Origin: Bacillota bacterium
GTDB lineage: Bacteria; Bacillota; Clostridia; DSM-8532
Direction of reading: 5' to 3'
DNA length: 34,761 nucleotides
NCBI GenBank assembly: GCA_023440865.1
Contig: JAEXRM010000024.1
Coordinates: 1-34,761 of the forward strand
How positions within the stretch are numbered: the stretch's first letter is position 1; the number at the start of each line of letters is the position of its first letter. The notes under the pieces are model-generated. The model was given only the letters and a program-made list of their open reading frames with translations, was not told the origin of the DNA and did not search any database. A program made the position numbers and the translations under genes. Shown here piece after piece: positions 1-8,700 of this stretch.

Positions 1-71
1 GTGGTGCACCCTGCGCAAGATCGGACAAAAAGACCGCAACCCCGTGTCTGTTTCCCCGCGATCCGCTTGCC

Positions 72-77
72 TATAAT
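72..77 (+). promoter_or_regulatory. Putative -10 box (TATAAT) for the sugar cassette
   Basis: A perfect TATAAT followed by G lies about 125 bases before the first gene. The -35 region at the usual spacing (around 49-54, tgtttc) matches the consensus poorly. Transcription would begin near 84, exactly where a GC-rich hairpin starts. Assignment rests on the -10 box alone. Confidence 0.5.
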
Positions 78-83
78 GGAGGC

Positions 84-168
84 GTCCGGGTCCCGAGACG
101 GCAGACGCCGCCCGGACAGTCCGCGGCAGACCCCCGCGGAACGGCTGCCGCGCGCGGGTCGACCGCGC
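84..168 (+). promoter_or_regulatory. Structured 5' leader with three GC-rich hairpins
   Basis: Three inverted repeats follow one another between the putative start of transcription and the ribosome binding site. They are GTCCGGG (84-90) with CCCGGAC (111-117), enclosing a small CGGC/GCCG stem; TCCGCGG (120-126) with CCGCGGA (134-140); and GCGCGG (152-157) with CCGCGC (163-168). No known riboswitch is recognised. In DNA this GC-rich some hairpins arise by chance, so a regulatory role is inference. Confidence 0.3.
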
Positions 169-201
169 CGCATACCCGCATGGAAAGGATGAGACAAACA
201 G

Positions 202-1086
202 ATGGAGCAGATACGTATCGGCACGCTTGTCGGAGGAACGGACGCGGTCCGCGTCATCCCGCAGATCATCGGCCACGGCTTCGAGAGCTTCTCCCTGACC
301 TTCTGGCAGTCTACCGGAGACACCGACCTGTCGGATCTCTCCGACCGGGTTCGCGCCCTCACGGACCCGCAGGGCGCCGTGATATCCTCCCTCAGCGTGT
401 TCGGCAATCCCCTGACCGGTACCGGCGGCAACGCCGATACGCTGGCCAGCTGGGAACGTGCCATCGACAACGCGCACCGTTTTGGCACGGATCTGGTGAC
501 GGGCTTCACAGGCCGTATCGTGGACCGGCCCATCGACGAATCGATCCCCGTCTTTGCGAAGGTCTTCGGCGAGCTGGCCCGCCGCGCGGCCGACAGGGGC
601 GTGCGGCTGGCCTTCGAGAACTGTGACATGGGCGGCACCTGGGAACGCGGCGACTGGAACATCGCCCACAACCCCACCGCCTGGGAGATGATGTTCAACG
701 CGGTTCCCACCGACAACCTCGGCCTGCAGTGGGAACCCTGCCACCAGATGGTCAGTCTCATCGACCCCATCCCGCAGCTGAAGAAATGGGTAGGGCGCGT
801 CTTCAATGTCCACGGCAAGGACTGCACGATCGAATGGGATGTGGTGAAGGAGTTCGGGATCCACGGGCCGAGGCAGTTCGCCTGGCATCGCACGCCCGGC
901 TTTGGCGATTCGGACTGGGTGCGCATCATTTCCATCCTCCGCGGGGCGGGCTACACGGGCAGCATCGACATCGAGGGCTGGCACGATCCGGTCTACCGGG
1001 ATGAACTCGAATATACCGGCCAGGTGTACGCACTCAACCATCTCAAGCAATGCCGCGGCGGCGCCTTCGTACCCAATCCGGTCTGA
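202..1086 (+). CDS. Sugar phosphate isomerase/epimerase (TIM barrel, AP-endonuclease-2 fold)
   Basis: The 294-residue protein has the size and motif order of the xylose-isomerase-like TIM-barrel family, which uses a divalent metal to epimerise or isomerise sugars and keto-sugars in the cytoplasm. Candidate metal and substrate ligands are E139 (AFEN), E178 and H181 (WEPCH), H204/K206/D207 (HGKD) and E258 (DIEGWHD). No signal peptide is visible. The ATG at 202 follows an AGGATGAG ribosome site at about 186-193. It is the first gene of a plus-strand cassette whose other members are two Gfo/Idh dehydrogenases, a second epimerase and an AraC regulator, so it probably acts on an oxidised sugar or glycoside intermediate. 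The exact substrate cannot be read from the sequence. Members of this fold also include C-glycoside deglycosidases and inosose dehydratases, which remain alternatives. Confidence 0.82.
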   Translation: MEQIRIGTLVGGTDAVRVIPQIIGHGFESFSLTFWQSTGDTDLSDLSDRVRALTDPQGAVISSLSVFGNPLTGTGGNADTLASWERAIDNAHRFGTDLVTGFTGRIVDRPIDESIPVFAKVFGELARRAADRGVRLAFENCDMGGTWERGDWNIAHNPTAWEMMFNAVPTDNLGLQWEPCHQMVSLIDPIPQLKKWVGRVFNVHGKDCTIEWDVVKEFGIHGPRQFAWHRTPGFGDSDWVRIISILRGAGYTGSIDIEGWHDPVYRDELEYTGQVYALNHLKQCRGGAFVPNPV

Positions 1087-1149
1087 ACGGTTCGGTCATC
1101 GGGTGAACCGCGATGCCCGCATCCAACGGCGCAAGGCAGGAGGACAGCA

Positions 1150-2187
1150 ATGGAGAAACGATTCAGGGTGCTGCAGGTCGGTTGCGGCGGCATCAGCGGC
1201 GCCTGGACACCCCATGTTCAGGAACGCGCGGACACGGTATATGTCGGGGCGGTCGACATCCGGCGGGAAAGCGCACAGGCATTCACCGAGAAATACGGGC
1301 TCGACTGCCCGGTCTTCACGGATCTCGACGAGGCGCTCCATACATGCGGGGCGAACCTGGTCATCGACAACACCATCCCCGAAAGCCACCACCGGGTCGT
1401 GACCGCCGCGCTGCAAGCCGGCTGCGATGTGTTCGGCGAAAAGCCGCTGGCCGCTTCCCTCGATGAAGCGAAGGACATGGTGCGCACAGCCCGTGAGACC
1501 GGCCGTTCGTATTCGGTCATGCAGAACCGCCGCTTCCTCAAGTACAACCGCGCGTTCCAGAAGGTCGTGCAGGGCGGTTCCATCGGCCAGCCCGGCTTCA
1601 TCCAGTCCGATTTTTTCATCGGCGCACATTTCGGCGGCTTCCGCGACCTCATGGACAGTCCGCTGCTGCTCGACATGGCCATCCACACGTTCGATCAGGC
1701 ACGCTTCGTGACCGGCGCGGATCCCGTGGCGGTCTACTGCCGCGAATTCAACCCGCCGGGCTCCTGGTACCGGGGCAATGCCGGTGCCAGCGCCATTTTT
1801 GAATTCTCCAACGGGATGGTATATACTTATTCCGGCTCGTGGTGTGCAACCGGTTGCAACACGTCCTGGGAGTGTGTCTGGCGCGTTTCCGGCACCGGCG
1901 GTTCCGCCTGCTGGGATGGCGCGGGTCTTCCCTGGTATGAGGTACCGGCAGCCGGCAACGATCCCACCTCCTTCCTTTGGCGGACAGAACGGCATGAGCC
2001 GGCTGTGGACTGGCTGGGACGGGAAGGGCATCCGGGATGCATCGACGAAATGTTCTCAGCGCTCATTGAAGGCCGCAAGGCCGAGACCGACTGCGCGGAC
2101 AACATCCACAGCCTTGCCATGGTGCTCGCGGCGATCGAGAGCGCCCGCACGGGTCAACGTATCCACATCGACATCAAGGAGGTCTGA
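1150..2187 (+). CDS. Gfo/Idh/MocA family NAD(P)-dependent oxidoreductase
   Basis: The 345-residue protein has an N-terminal Rossmann fold with the dinucleotide-binding GCGGIS at 11-16 and the family's catalytic lysine motif EKP at 97-99. A C-terminal Gfo/Idh-type alpha/beta domain follows, including a D-x-x-x-H segment (LLLDMAIHTFDQ). The family oxidises or reduces hydroxyl groups of sugars, polyols and glycosides. A strong AGGAGG at 1138-1143 sits six bases before the ATG. The last codons contain the AAGGAGG ribosome site of the next gene, so the two are almost certainly co-translated. Pairing with a TIM-barrel epimerase suggests oxidation at one carbon to activate the neighbour for epimerisation. 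Substrate and cofactor preference are not determinable here. Confidence 0.85.
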   Translation: MEKRFRVLQVGCGGISGAWTPHVQERADTVYVGAVDIRRESAQAFTEKYGLDCPVFTDLDEALHTCGANLVIDNTIPESHHRVVTAALQAGCDVFGEKPLAASLDEAKDMVRTARETGRSYSVMQNRRFLKYNRAFQKVVQGGSIGQPGFIQSDFFIGAHFGGFRDLMDSPLLLDMAIHTFDQARFVTGADPVAVYCREFNPPGSWYRGNAGASAIFEFSNGMVYTYSGSWCATGCNTSWECVWRVSGTGGSACWDGAGLPWYEVPAAGNDPTSFLWRTERHEPAVDWLGREGHPGCIDEMFSALIEGRKAETDCADNIHSLAMVLAAIESARTGQRIHIDIKEV

Positions 2188-2191
2188 AATC

Positions 2192-3157
2192 ATGAAACTC
2201 GGAGTCTTTGCTGTTCTCTTGTCCGGACAGGACCTGGAATCCGCGCTTTCCTACCTCCACAACTCCGGCGTGCAGGCCGTGGAGCTCGGCACCGGAGGGT
2301 ATCCGGGCGACGCGCATGTCAAGCCGCTCGAGCTGCTGGCGGATCCAAAGAAGATCGACGCGCTCAAGACATTGCTCGCCTCATACGACATGACCGTCAG
2401 CGCCTTGTCGTGTCACGGCAATCCCGTGCATCCCCAGGCCGACATCGCCGCCTCCTTCGACAAGGCGTTCCACGACACGGTTCTGCTGGCGGAGCAGCTC
2501 GATGTCGACACGGTCGTCACCTTCTCGGGTTGTCCGGGCGACCATGCCGGCGCAAAGTACCCCAACTGGGTCACCTGCCCATGGCCTGAGGACTTTCTCG
2601 CGGTGCTCGAGTACCAGTGGAACGAGGTGCTCATCCCCTACTGGAAGAAGGCGGCCGCCTTCGCCGCCAAACACGGCGTCAAGAGGATCGCGCTCGAAAT
2701 GCATCCCGGCTTCTGCGTTTACAATCCCGATTCCCTCAAGAAGCTGCGCGCGGCGGTCGGCGACATCATCGGCGCGAATTTCGATCCCTCCCACCTGTTC
2801 TGGCAGGGCATCGACCCCGTGCACGCCATCCGCGACCTGGGGCCTGCGATCTTCCATTTCCACGCCAAGGACACCGGCATCGACGAGATCAACTGCAAGG
2901 TCAACGGCGTGCTCGACACGAAGCACTATGGCGACGAGATCAAGCGCTCGTGGGTGTTCCGATCCGTCGGCTACGGGCACGACATGCAGACCTGGCGCGA
3001 GATCATGAGCAACCTGCGTCTGGTGGGCTACGACGGCACCATCTCCATCGAGCACGAGGACAGCATGATGAGCGTGAACGAAGGCCTGCAGAAGGCCATC
3101 GCCTTCCTCAAGGACGCCATGATGTTCGAAGACCGCGGCGTCATGTGGTGGGCTTAA
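2192..3157 (+). CDS. Sugar phosphate isomerase/epimerase, second copy (YcjR-like family)
   Basis: This 321-residue TIM-barrel protein is distinct in sequence from the first epimerase. Candidate metal ligands and active-site residues are E169 (LEMHP), D198 and H201 (NFDPSH), H222/H224/K226/D227 (FHFHAKD) and E287 (SIEHED). The frame is open well upstream of the ATG, but the start at 2192 is clear: AAGGAGG at 2177-2183, inside the end of the preceding gene, is eight bases ahead, and MKLGVF is the normal beginning of such proteins. The family includes E. coli YcjR, an epimerase acting on 3-keto glycosides. With two neighbouring Gfo/Idh dehydrogenases the same chemistry is a reasonable inference, though inositol-type or other keto-sugar substrates are also possible. 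Confidence 0.83.
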   Translation: MKLGVFAVLLSGQDLESALSYLHNSGVQAVELGTGGYPGDAHVKPLELLADPKKIDALKTLLASYDMTVSALSCHGNPVHPQADIAASFDKAFHDTVLLAEQLDVDTVVTFSGCPGDHAGAKYPNWVTCPWPEDFLAVLEYQWNEVLIPYWKKAAAFAAKHGVKRIALEMHPGFCVYNPDSLKKLRAAVGDIIGANFDPSHLFWQGIDPVHAIRDLGPAIFHFHAKDTGIDEINCKVNGVLDTKHYGDEIKRSWVFRSVGYGHDMQTWREIMSNLRLVGYDGTISIEHEDSMMSVNEGLQKAIAFLKDAMMFEDRGVMWWA

Positions 3158-3181
3158 TGATATCCGCGCAGCGGATATCAT
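3157..3181. repeat. Palindrome with GCA loop, GCGCAGC core
   Basis: An 11-base stem, ATGATATCCGC (3157-3167) against GCGGATATCAT (3171-3181), closes on the loop GCA. It begins on the last base of the epimerase stop codon. There is no T-run, so it is not a standard intrinsic terminator. The loop and closing pairs form the heptamer GCGCAGC. Confidence 0.8.
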
Positions 3182-3193
3182 GACCCCGCGGCA

Positions 3194-3377
3194 GGAACTT
3201 GCGAAGCAAGTTTCGGGAGCGGGACACGTGCGTAGCACTCCCTAAGACTTTCCGCAACGCGGAAAGTCTGGGATCCGCGTCAGCACTTTCGCGAAGCGAA
3301 AGCGCGGGAGCGGGAAACGTGCGAAGCACTCCTTGTCGATACCCTGCGGCAGGAACCATTCTCCGGTTCCTGCCGCA
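3194..3377. repeat. Cluster of six further short palindromes (BIME-like)
   Basis: Six inverted repeats follow in this gene-free stretch. AACTTGC/GCAAGTT is at 3196-3212 (loop GAA). GTGC/GCAC is at 3228-3238 (loop GTA). AGACTTTCCGC/GCGGAAAGTCT is at 3245-3269 (loop AAC). CTTTCGC/GCGAAAG is at 3286-3302 (loop GAA). GTGC/GCAC is at 3319-3329 (loop GAA). TGCGGCAGGAACC/GGTTCCTGCCGCA is at 3345-3377 (seven-base loop). Four of them have the core GCGAAGC or GCGTAGC. A 28-base segment at 3214-3241 recurs at 3305-3332 with two differences. The arrangement resembles REP/BIME clusters but no family name can be given. Confidence 0.75.
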
Positions 3378-3410
3378 TCCCTTGTCATCATGTGAATACG
3401 GGAGGCACCA

Positions 3411-4571
3411 ATGAGCGAACTTCGTATCGGCATGGTCGGCTACAAGTTCATGGGAAAGGCCCACAGCAATGCGCTCCAGCGTCTGGGCATGTTCTTCGAT
3501 CCCGGCGTGAGGATCCGCCTGAAGGCCCTGTGCGGCCGCGATCCCGAATGGGTGCGCAAGGCGGCCGACCAGTTCGGCTTCGAGGACATCGAGACCGACT
3601 GGGAAACCCTCGTGACCCGTCCGGACATCGACGTGGTCGACATCACCGCGCCAAGCAATGTCCACAAACAGATCGCCATCGCCGCCGCACGCAACGGCAA
3701 GCACATTTTCTGCGAAAAGCCGCTGGCCCTGACGGTCGGCGACGCGCGTGAGATCCTCGCGGCGGCGGAGGCGGCCGGCGTGAAGCACCAGATCGGCTTC
3801 AACTACCGGTTCGCGCCGGCAATCCAGCTCGCGAGGCAGCTCATCGATTCCGGCCGACTGGGCAGCATTCACCACTTCCGCGCCAAATACCTGCAGGACT
3901 GGATCATCGACCCCATGTTCCCGCTGGTGTGGCGGCTCGACAAATCCGTGGCGGGCTCCGGTTCCCATGGCGATCTCGGCGCACACCTCATCGACCTGGC
4001 CCATTACCTGGTCGGCGACATGCGGCGCGTCATCGGCATGAACAAGACCTTCGTGACCGAGCGTCCCGAGGTCGGCGTCATGCAGGGGCTCACCGCCTCT
4101 TCCTCGGGAAACGCCGCCATGAAGCCTGTCACGGTCGATGACGCGACCCTGTTCCTCACCGAGTTCGAGAACGGCGCGCTGGGCTCCTTCGAGGCCACCC
4201 GTTTCGCCGCCGGCCACAAGAATGACATGTCGTTCGAGATCAACGGCAGCAAGGGCAGCGTGCGGTTCGAGTTCGAACGCATGAACGAGCTGCAGTTCCA
4301 TGATGCCACCGAAGACACCGCCACCGGCGGCTTCCGCACCATCCAGGCCTCGGAGGGCTGCCATCCGTACATGTCCGCCTGGTGGCCCGTCGGCCACGTC
4401 ATCGGCTACGAGCATACCTTCGTGCACGAATTCTACGAGTTCACGAGGGCGATCGCCCACGGCACGGGCACGTCGCCCGACTTCCGCGATGGCGTGAAGT
4501 GCTGCCAGGTGCTCGACGCGGTGGACAAATCCATCGCCGAGGAGCGCTGGATCCGTGTCGCCGAGGTCTGA
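3411..4571 (+). CDS. Gfo/Idh/MocA family oxidoreductase, second copy
   Basis: The 386-residue protein starts with the Rossmann loop GYKFMGKAH (10-18), carries the catalytic EKP at 102-104 and the NYRF segment that follows it, and has the family signature GDLGAHLIDLAHYL in the C-terminal domain. It is longer than the first dehydrogenase and only distantly similar, so the two probably act on different intermediates, for example one oxidising and one reducing. GGGAGG at 3399-3404 sets the start at 3411. The palindrome cluster separates it from the upstream epimerase, so its expression may be tuned independently. Family assignment is secure; substrate is unknown. Confidence 0.86.
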   Translation: MSELRIGMVGYKFMGKAHSNALQRLGMFFDPGVRIRLKALCGRDPEWVRKAADQFGFEDIETDWETLVTRPDIDVVDITAPSNVHKQIAIAAARNGKHIFCEKPLALTVGDAREILAAAEAAGVKHQIGFNYRFAPAIQLARQLIDSGRLGSIHHFRAKYLQDWIIDPMFPLVWRLDKSVAGSGSHGDLGAHLIDLAHYLVGDMRRVIGMNKTFVTERPEVGVMQGLTASSSGNAAMKPVTVDDATLFLTEFENGALGSFEATRFAAGHKNDMSFEINGSKGSVRFEFERMNELQFHDATEDTATGGFRTIQASEGCHPYMSAWWPVGHVIGYEHTFVHEFYEFTRAIAHGTGTSPDFRDGVKCCQVLDAVDKSIAEERWIRVAEV

Positions 4572-4590
4572 TCCCCTCCCCTGCCATCAC

Positions 4591-4624
4591 GACGGCGGTT
4601 CGTCCATCCGGACGGGCCGCCGTC
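4591..4624 (+). terminator. Hairpin after the dehydrogenase, terminator-like
   Basis: GACGGCGG (4591-4598) pairs with CCGCCGTC (4617-4624) around an inner GTCC/GGAC stem. Only a weak CTT follows, so efficiency as an intrinsic terminator is doubtful. It lies between the cassette and the regulator gene. Confidence 0.4.
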
Positions 4625-4628
4625 CTTG

Positions 4629-5639
4629 ATGAAACCGAGTGCGGTTCCACCGCGGGATGCCTGCATGCATGAGCCATCACCCCAAATCGAGCGGCACGAG
4701 ATGCCGGACTTTCCGATCAGCATCTACCATAACGGCGGCACCGGTGAAGTGCTGACCTTGCATTGCCATGGGGATTTCGAGATTCTCCGGGTGTCGAGCG
4801 GCACCTGCGTGTTCCGCATCGGGGGCGAGAGCCTTCATGCCCAGCCGGGCGACATCCTGTTCGTGAATCCGTACGAATTCCATTTTGGCGCCGTGGAGCC
4901 GGGGGAAAGCGTCACCTACGAAGCGATCGTCTACGAGCGCCACCTGCTGGAGCCGATCACCCTGCACGCAGACTACAACCGCTTCATCCGTCCGTTGCTC
5001 GAGGGCCGGCTTCGTCTGCCGCACCGCCTCGAGCCCGCCACGGAGCTGGCACGGCGCGTGGGCGTGCTCATCGGGGAGATCCTGTCCGAGTACCACGAAA
5101 AACCGCTGGGATTCGAGTGGATGATCCGCACGAACCTCGAAAAGATCGTCGTGCTGCTGACGCGCCATCAGCCTGAAGGCGCCGGGAACCGGCCGCTCAG
5201 TGCGGAACAGCGCCTGGGACGCGACCTGGCTCCCCTGTTCGCGCGCATCGCGGAGAATCCGGCCGCACCGCTGTCCACCCGAGAGGCGGCCGCACTCGTC
5301 CGGATGAGTCCCTACCACTTCTGCCGGCGTTTCAAGTCGTTCTCCGGCCAGCCCTTCCTGACCTTCCTGAACCGGTACCGCATCAACGAAGCCGAACGGC
5401 TGCTGCGCTCGACAGATCTGACGATCACGGAAATCGCCGAACGCGTCGGCTTTTGCAACATCCACTATTTCGACCGCGTGTTCCGCGCCTGCCGGGGGCT
5501 CGCACCGAGTCGGCTCCGAGAAGCGGACCGAACCAATGAAGCCTGCCGTACGGGTGTGCCCGTTCGACCGGCAGGATCCATTCATGCCGGCAAAGCCGGT
5601 CAATCGGGTGGATCCGGCCTTGCCTGCGAGTCGGACTGA
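4629..5639 (+). CDS. AraC/XylS family transcriptional regulator
   Basis: The protein (336 residues from this ATG) has an N-terminal cupin-like sensing domain, with the HCHGDFEILRV and PGDILFVNPYEFHFG segments, followed by a two-helix-turn-helix AraC DNA-binding domain ending in ITEIAERVGFCNIHYFDRVFRACRGLAPSRLRE. It presumably senses the substrate or an intermediate of the upstream cassette and controls it. The start is uncertain: ATG at 4629, 4665 and 4701 are all in frame, and none has a good ribosome site. After the HTH there is a tail of about 35 residues rich in Gly, Ala and charged residues, longer than usual. The sequence encoding it is repeat-like (GGATCC recurs, with short palindromes), which suggests read-through into former non-coding DNA. 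It converges on the helicase gene with only 74 bases between. Confidence 0.87.
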   Translation: MKPSAVPPRDACMHEPSPQIERHEMPDFPISIYHNGGTGEVLTLHCHGDFEILRVSSGTCVFRIGGESLHAQPGDILFVNPYEFHFGAVEPGESVTYEAIVYERHLLEPITLHADYNRFIRPLLEGRLRLPHRLEPATELARRVGVLIGEILSEYHEKPLGFEWMIRTNLEKIVVLLTRHQPEGAGNRPLSAEQRLGRDLAPLFARIAENPAAPLSTREAAALVRMSPYHFCRRFKSFSGQPFLTFLNRYRINEAERLLRSTDLTITEIAERVGFCNIHYFDRVFRACRGLAPSRLREADRTNEACRTGVPVRPAGSIHAGKAGQSGGSGLACESD

Positions 5640-5713
5640 CATCGCGGATCCGATCTTCCATCGGCCGCCCCATCGGTCGCTCAACGTGTATCACACGCCA
5701 TCCCGCTTCACGA

Positions 5714-8700
5714 TCAACGGCGGAACACCATCCGTGCCGGTTCCCGCTCGAAGCCGCATGCTTCAAGACTTGCCTCCAAGCCTTCGAGGGTGCCCACCTG
5801 CTCCCGTTTCACGGCAAGCAGGCGTTCGCCCGGCCAGAAGCGCTTCTCCCGGAATGCCACACACAGAACCCGGATCGCCGTTTCCAGCATCTGGCCCGTC
5901 ACCAGCGCGCCGAATCCGGCGCCGCTCCGGTCAAGTGTCAGGACGGGTCGGCCATCGAGCAGCACCACCACGGTACCGGGAACCCGTGTGAACGGCAGCG
6001 CCGCTTCCGCGTGCGGCAGAATCCGCCCGTAGGCCAGCGCTGGATCGCATGCCGCCAGCACATGCCAGACCGGTGAGCCCGGAGTGGCCGGCAGCCCCTG
6101 GGCCGGCTGGAACTGGATGCCGGCCAGCCCCTCGAAGAAGAGCCCCCGCTGCGCCTTGCCCGCATACTCCCGGTTCTTGCAGCTTTCATAGGCCTCCGTC
6201 CACGTGGGACCATTTTCCAACTCGGCGACCTCGCGGCAGACCATGCCCCACCGGCCGAACCAGGCGTCCAACCGGGCTTCCGTTGCCGGTTCGGACGGTA
6301 GCGCCGCACGCTCCCAGCGCCCCATCTCCATGCGGGCGGTGAGCAACGCAAGACGCTTGGCGTATGCGGCGGACTGCTTCGCCCGGCTCCATTCCAGAAA
6401 GAAACGGATGGGCGCGAACGAATCGTTCGCAACGAGTCCTTTGGACGTCAGGGCCTGCAATGTCTGCATCAGGCGGGTCACCGGCTGACCGGTCAGCGAC
6501 GTGAGCTGGTGTGCGAAACAGGCTCCCCGCTCCCCAAGCACCTGCCAGACGACCCGTTCCTCGGGTTGGAGACATTCCGGCTCCTGTTGCGGCAGGGTGG
6601 GAGAAGCCTGCGACGCCAGACTTTCCGTGTCCCAAAACGCGACCGGCATGCCCTTGGCCTCCTCCGCGGGCAGCACGCGCCAGAACACGCGTCCCGTCTG
6701 GCACAGACGATCCAGAACCCCCGGCAGGTATCCGGGCACGCGCGCGGGCAGCAGCACGGATTCCCACCACTCCGCGGGAAATGCGATCCCCGCGAACTGC
6801 CGGACAAATGCCAGCACCCGGTCCGCCGGCATGCGGCCGGCTTCGGGCACTGCCGTCCGGCTGGCGGCCAGGTCGCCGGCAGACGGCATCACGACCGGTA
6901 CCTGCTGGTTGCCGGGCAACCAGACGGCGTATTCCGCAGCCGGCCGGCTGCGGACCGCGGCGGCCGCCTCCCGCAGGCCGCGCTGCCGGCTGCGTTCCCA
7001 CAGCACCCGGTGCAGCCACTCGTCGTCCGCAGGACCCGTAAATGCGCCCCGCACCAGGAAATTCTCTTCCGCCAGCCGCTCCAGCAGCCGGCGGACAACC
7101 AGTGGCGCCATACGATACCTGTCCGATGCGTCGGACTCCCGGAACGGCCCCGCGTATCGGGCGAAACGCCGAAGCAGGCGCAGACAAGCTTCCTCGTACG
7201 TCCAGGTCTCGCCATGGCCCGGCATGGACACCCCGCCGATCCCGCCGGCTCCCGCCGCGGGTGGCCATGCCTCCGGTTCGGCGGTGCGATACAGCTCGGC
7301 CTCCTCGCGGGCGATCCACCGGACGCCGCTTCCGGCATCGCACAGCACACGCCCCTCCGCCGCCAGACCGGCGAGGTGGGCTCGAAGCACCGCGACCGAC
7401 GCAGCCTCCTCCGGCGCCGGATTCCCGGGCACCTCCAGATCGCCGTGCATCAACAGCAGCGAGTGCACCTCGTTGGCCGACCCGGCCGCCAGAAACCGGG
7501 GCAGCACCCGGTTCTCCCGCGTTACCGCCGCTACGGCCGCACGGTCCAGCTCCGGCCGCTCCTCCCGGCGAGCCGGCAGATGCAGCGCATCCATCCCGGA
7601 AACAACCGGCTTGCGGACCCCGCCGGGATGCGGACTCGGCGAGTGGTACAGCAGCTCGCCCTCGAAACGCATCATCACCTCGGAGGCGAAGGGCGAAGGA
7701 TACCAGGACTGCACCGGATGCACCGTGATGCGCCCCGCGGCCAGATCCTCGAGCACCGTCACCGAGCCGGTCAGGTCGAACGCCTCCTCGAGGCATTCAC
7801 GCATGGTTTCCACCACGAGCGGGTGGTCGGCGGCGCGAACGGCCTGGTCGAGCACCTCGACGGATTTCAGGCGCTGCACCCACATCGGCAGGCGAGACCC
7901 GTGCCGGCGGGTGCCCATCATCAGCGACCGGTAGGCGTTGTGCCGGAACGCGATCGAAAAGCGGGCCGAGGACGGCAGAATCCGCAGCAGGGTCCGCTCC
8001 ACGCCGTCCGGCCGCAAAAGGGGCAGCAGCGACGGCATCGCGTCGGAGACGGCATACAGGTACAGCAGGATGATCTCGTCCGTATGGGTCGTGTAGGTCG
8101 CAATGCGCAGCTCGTCCTCGAAGCCGTGCCGCAGCAGGGCCTCGAGCGTGGCGTTCACGCGTCCGCCGAAGGGGGCGTGCAGGATGACGGTCACACCGGC
8201 GTCCGCATCGGCCACCGTCTCCACCACCAATCGCCGATCGGTCGGCAGCACGCCCGCGGCATCCCGCTGGTCGGACAGATACTGCACCAGGTTTACGGCG
8301 CCGGCTTCGTCGACCAGGCCCGTTCCCGTCAGAAAGGGAATCAGCGTGCCGTCGTCGAGCCGGGGCTCCATCTCGCGCAGGAAGGCGCCGTACCGGATGC
8401 CCTGCTGATAGGGCATGCCGAGACCATCCCCCTTCCAGAAGGGCGTTTCGGCGCCATGTGCCGACGCGGCCGGAGAAACAGTGACCCGGTCCTTGTCGAT
8501 GCGGTCCATGCGCCACGGCGTATTGCCCAGCAGAAAAATGTCCCCCATCCGGGATTCGAACACGTACTCCTCATCCAGCTCGCCGATGCGTGTGTGCCCG
8601 TCGGACAGCACCACCGGGTACATGCCGCGGTCGGGGATCGTGCCGCCGGCGCTGATGGCAAGCATGCGGCTGTAGGGTGTCCCCTCGACGGTGCCATGGA

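Noticed and set aside
1..192. Possible small gene at the window start
   Set aside because: The translation is Arg/Pro-rich without family features, and the stretch contains a TATAAT box and stacked hairpins, so it is better read as promoter and leader.
1778..2191. N-terminal extension of the second epimerase
   Set aside because: The frame is open but lies inside the dehydrogenase gene, and AAGGAGG plus MKLGVF at 2192 give a canonical start.
3345..3377. 13-base hairpin as an intrinsic terminator
   Set aside because: No T-run follows on either strand, and the next gene begins 34 bases later with its own ribosome site.
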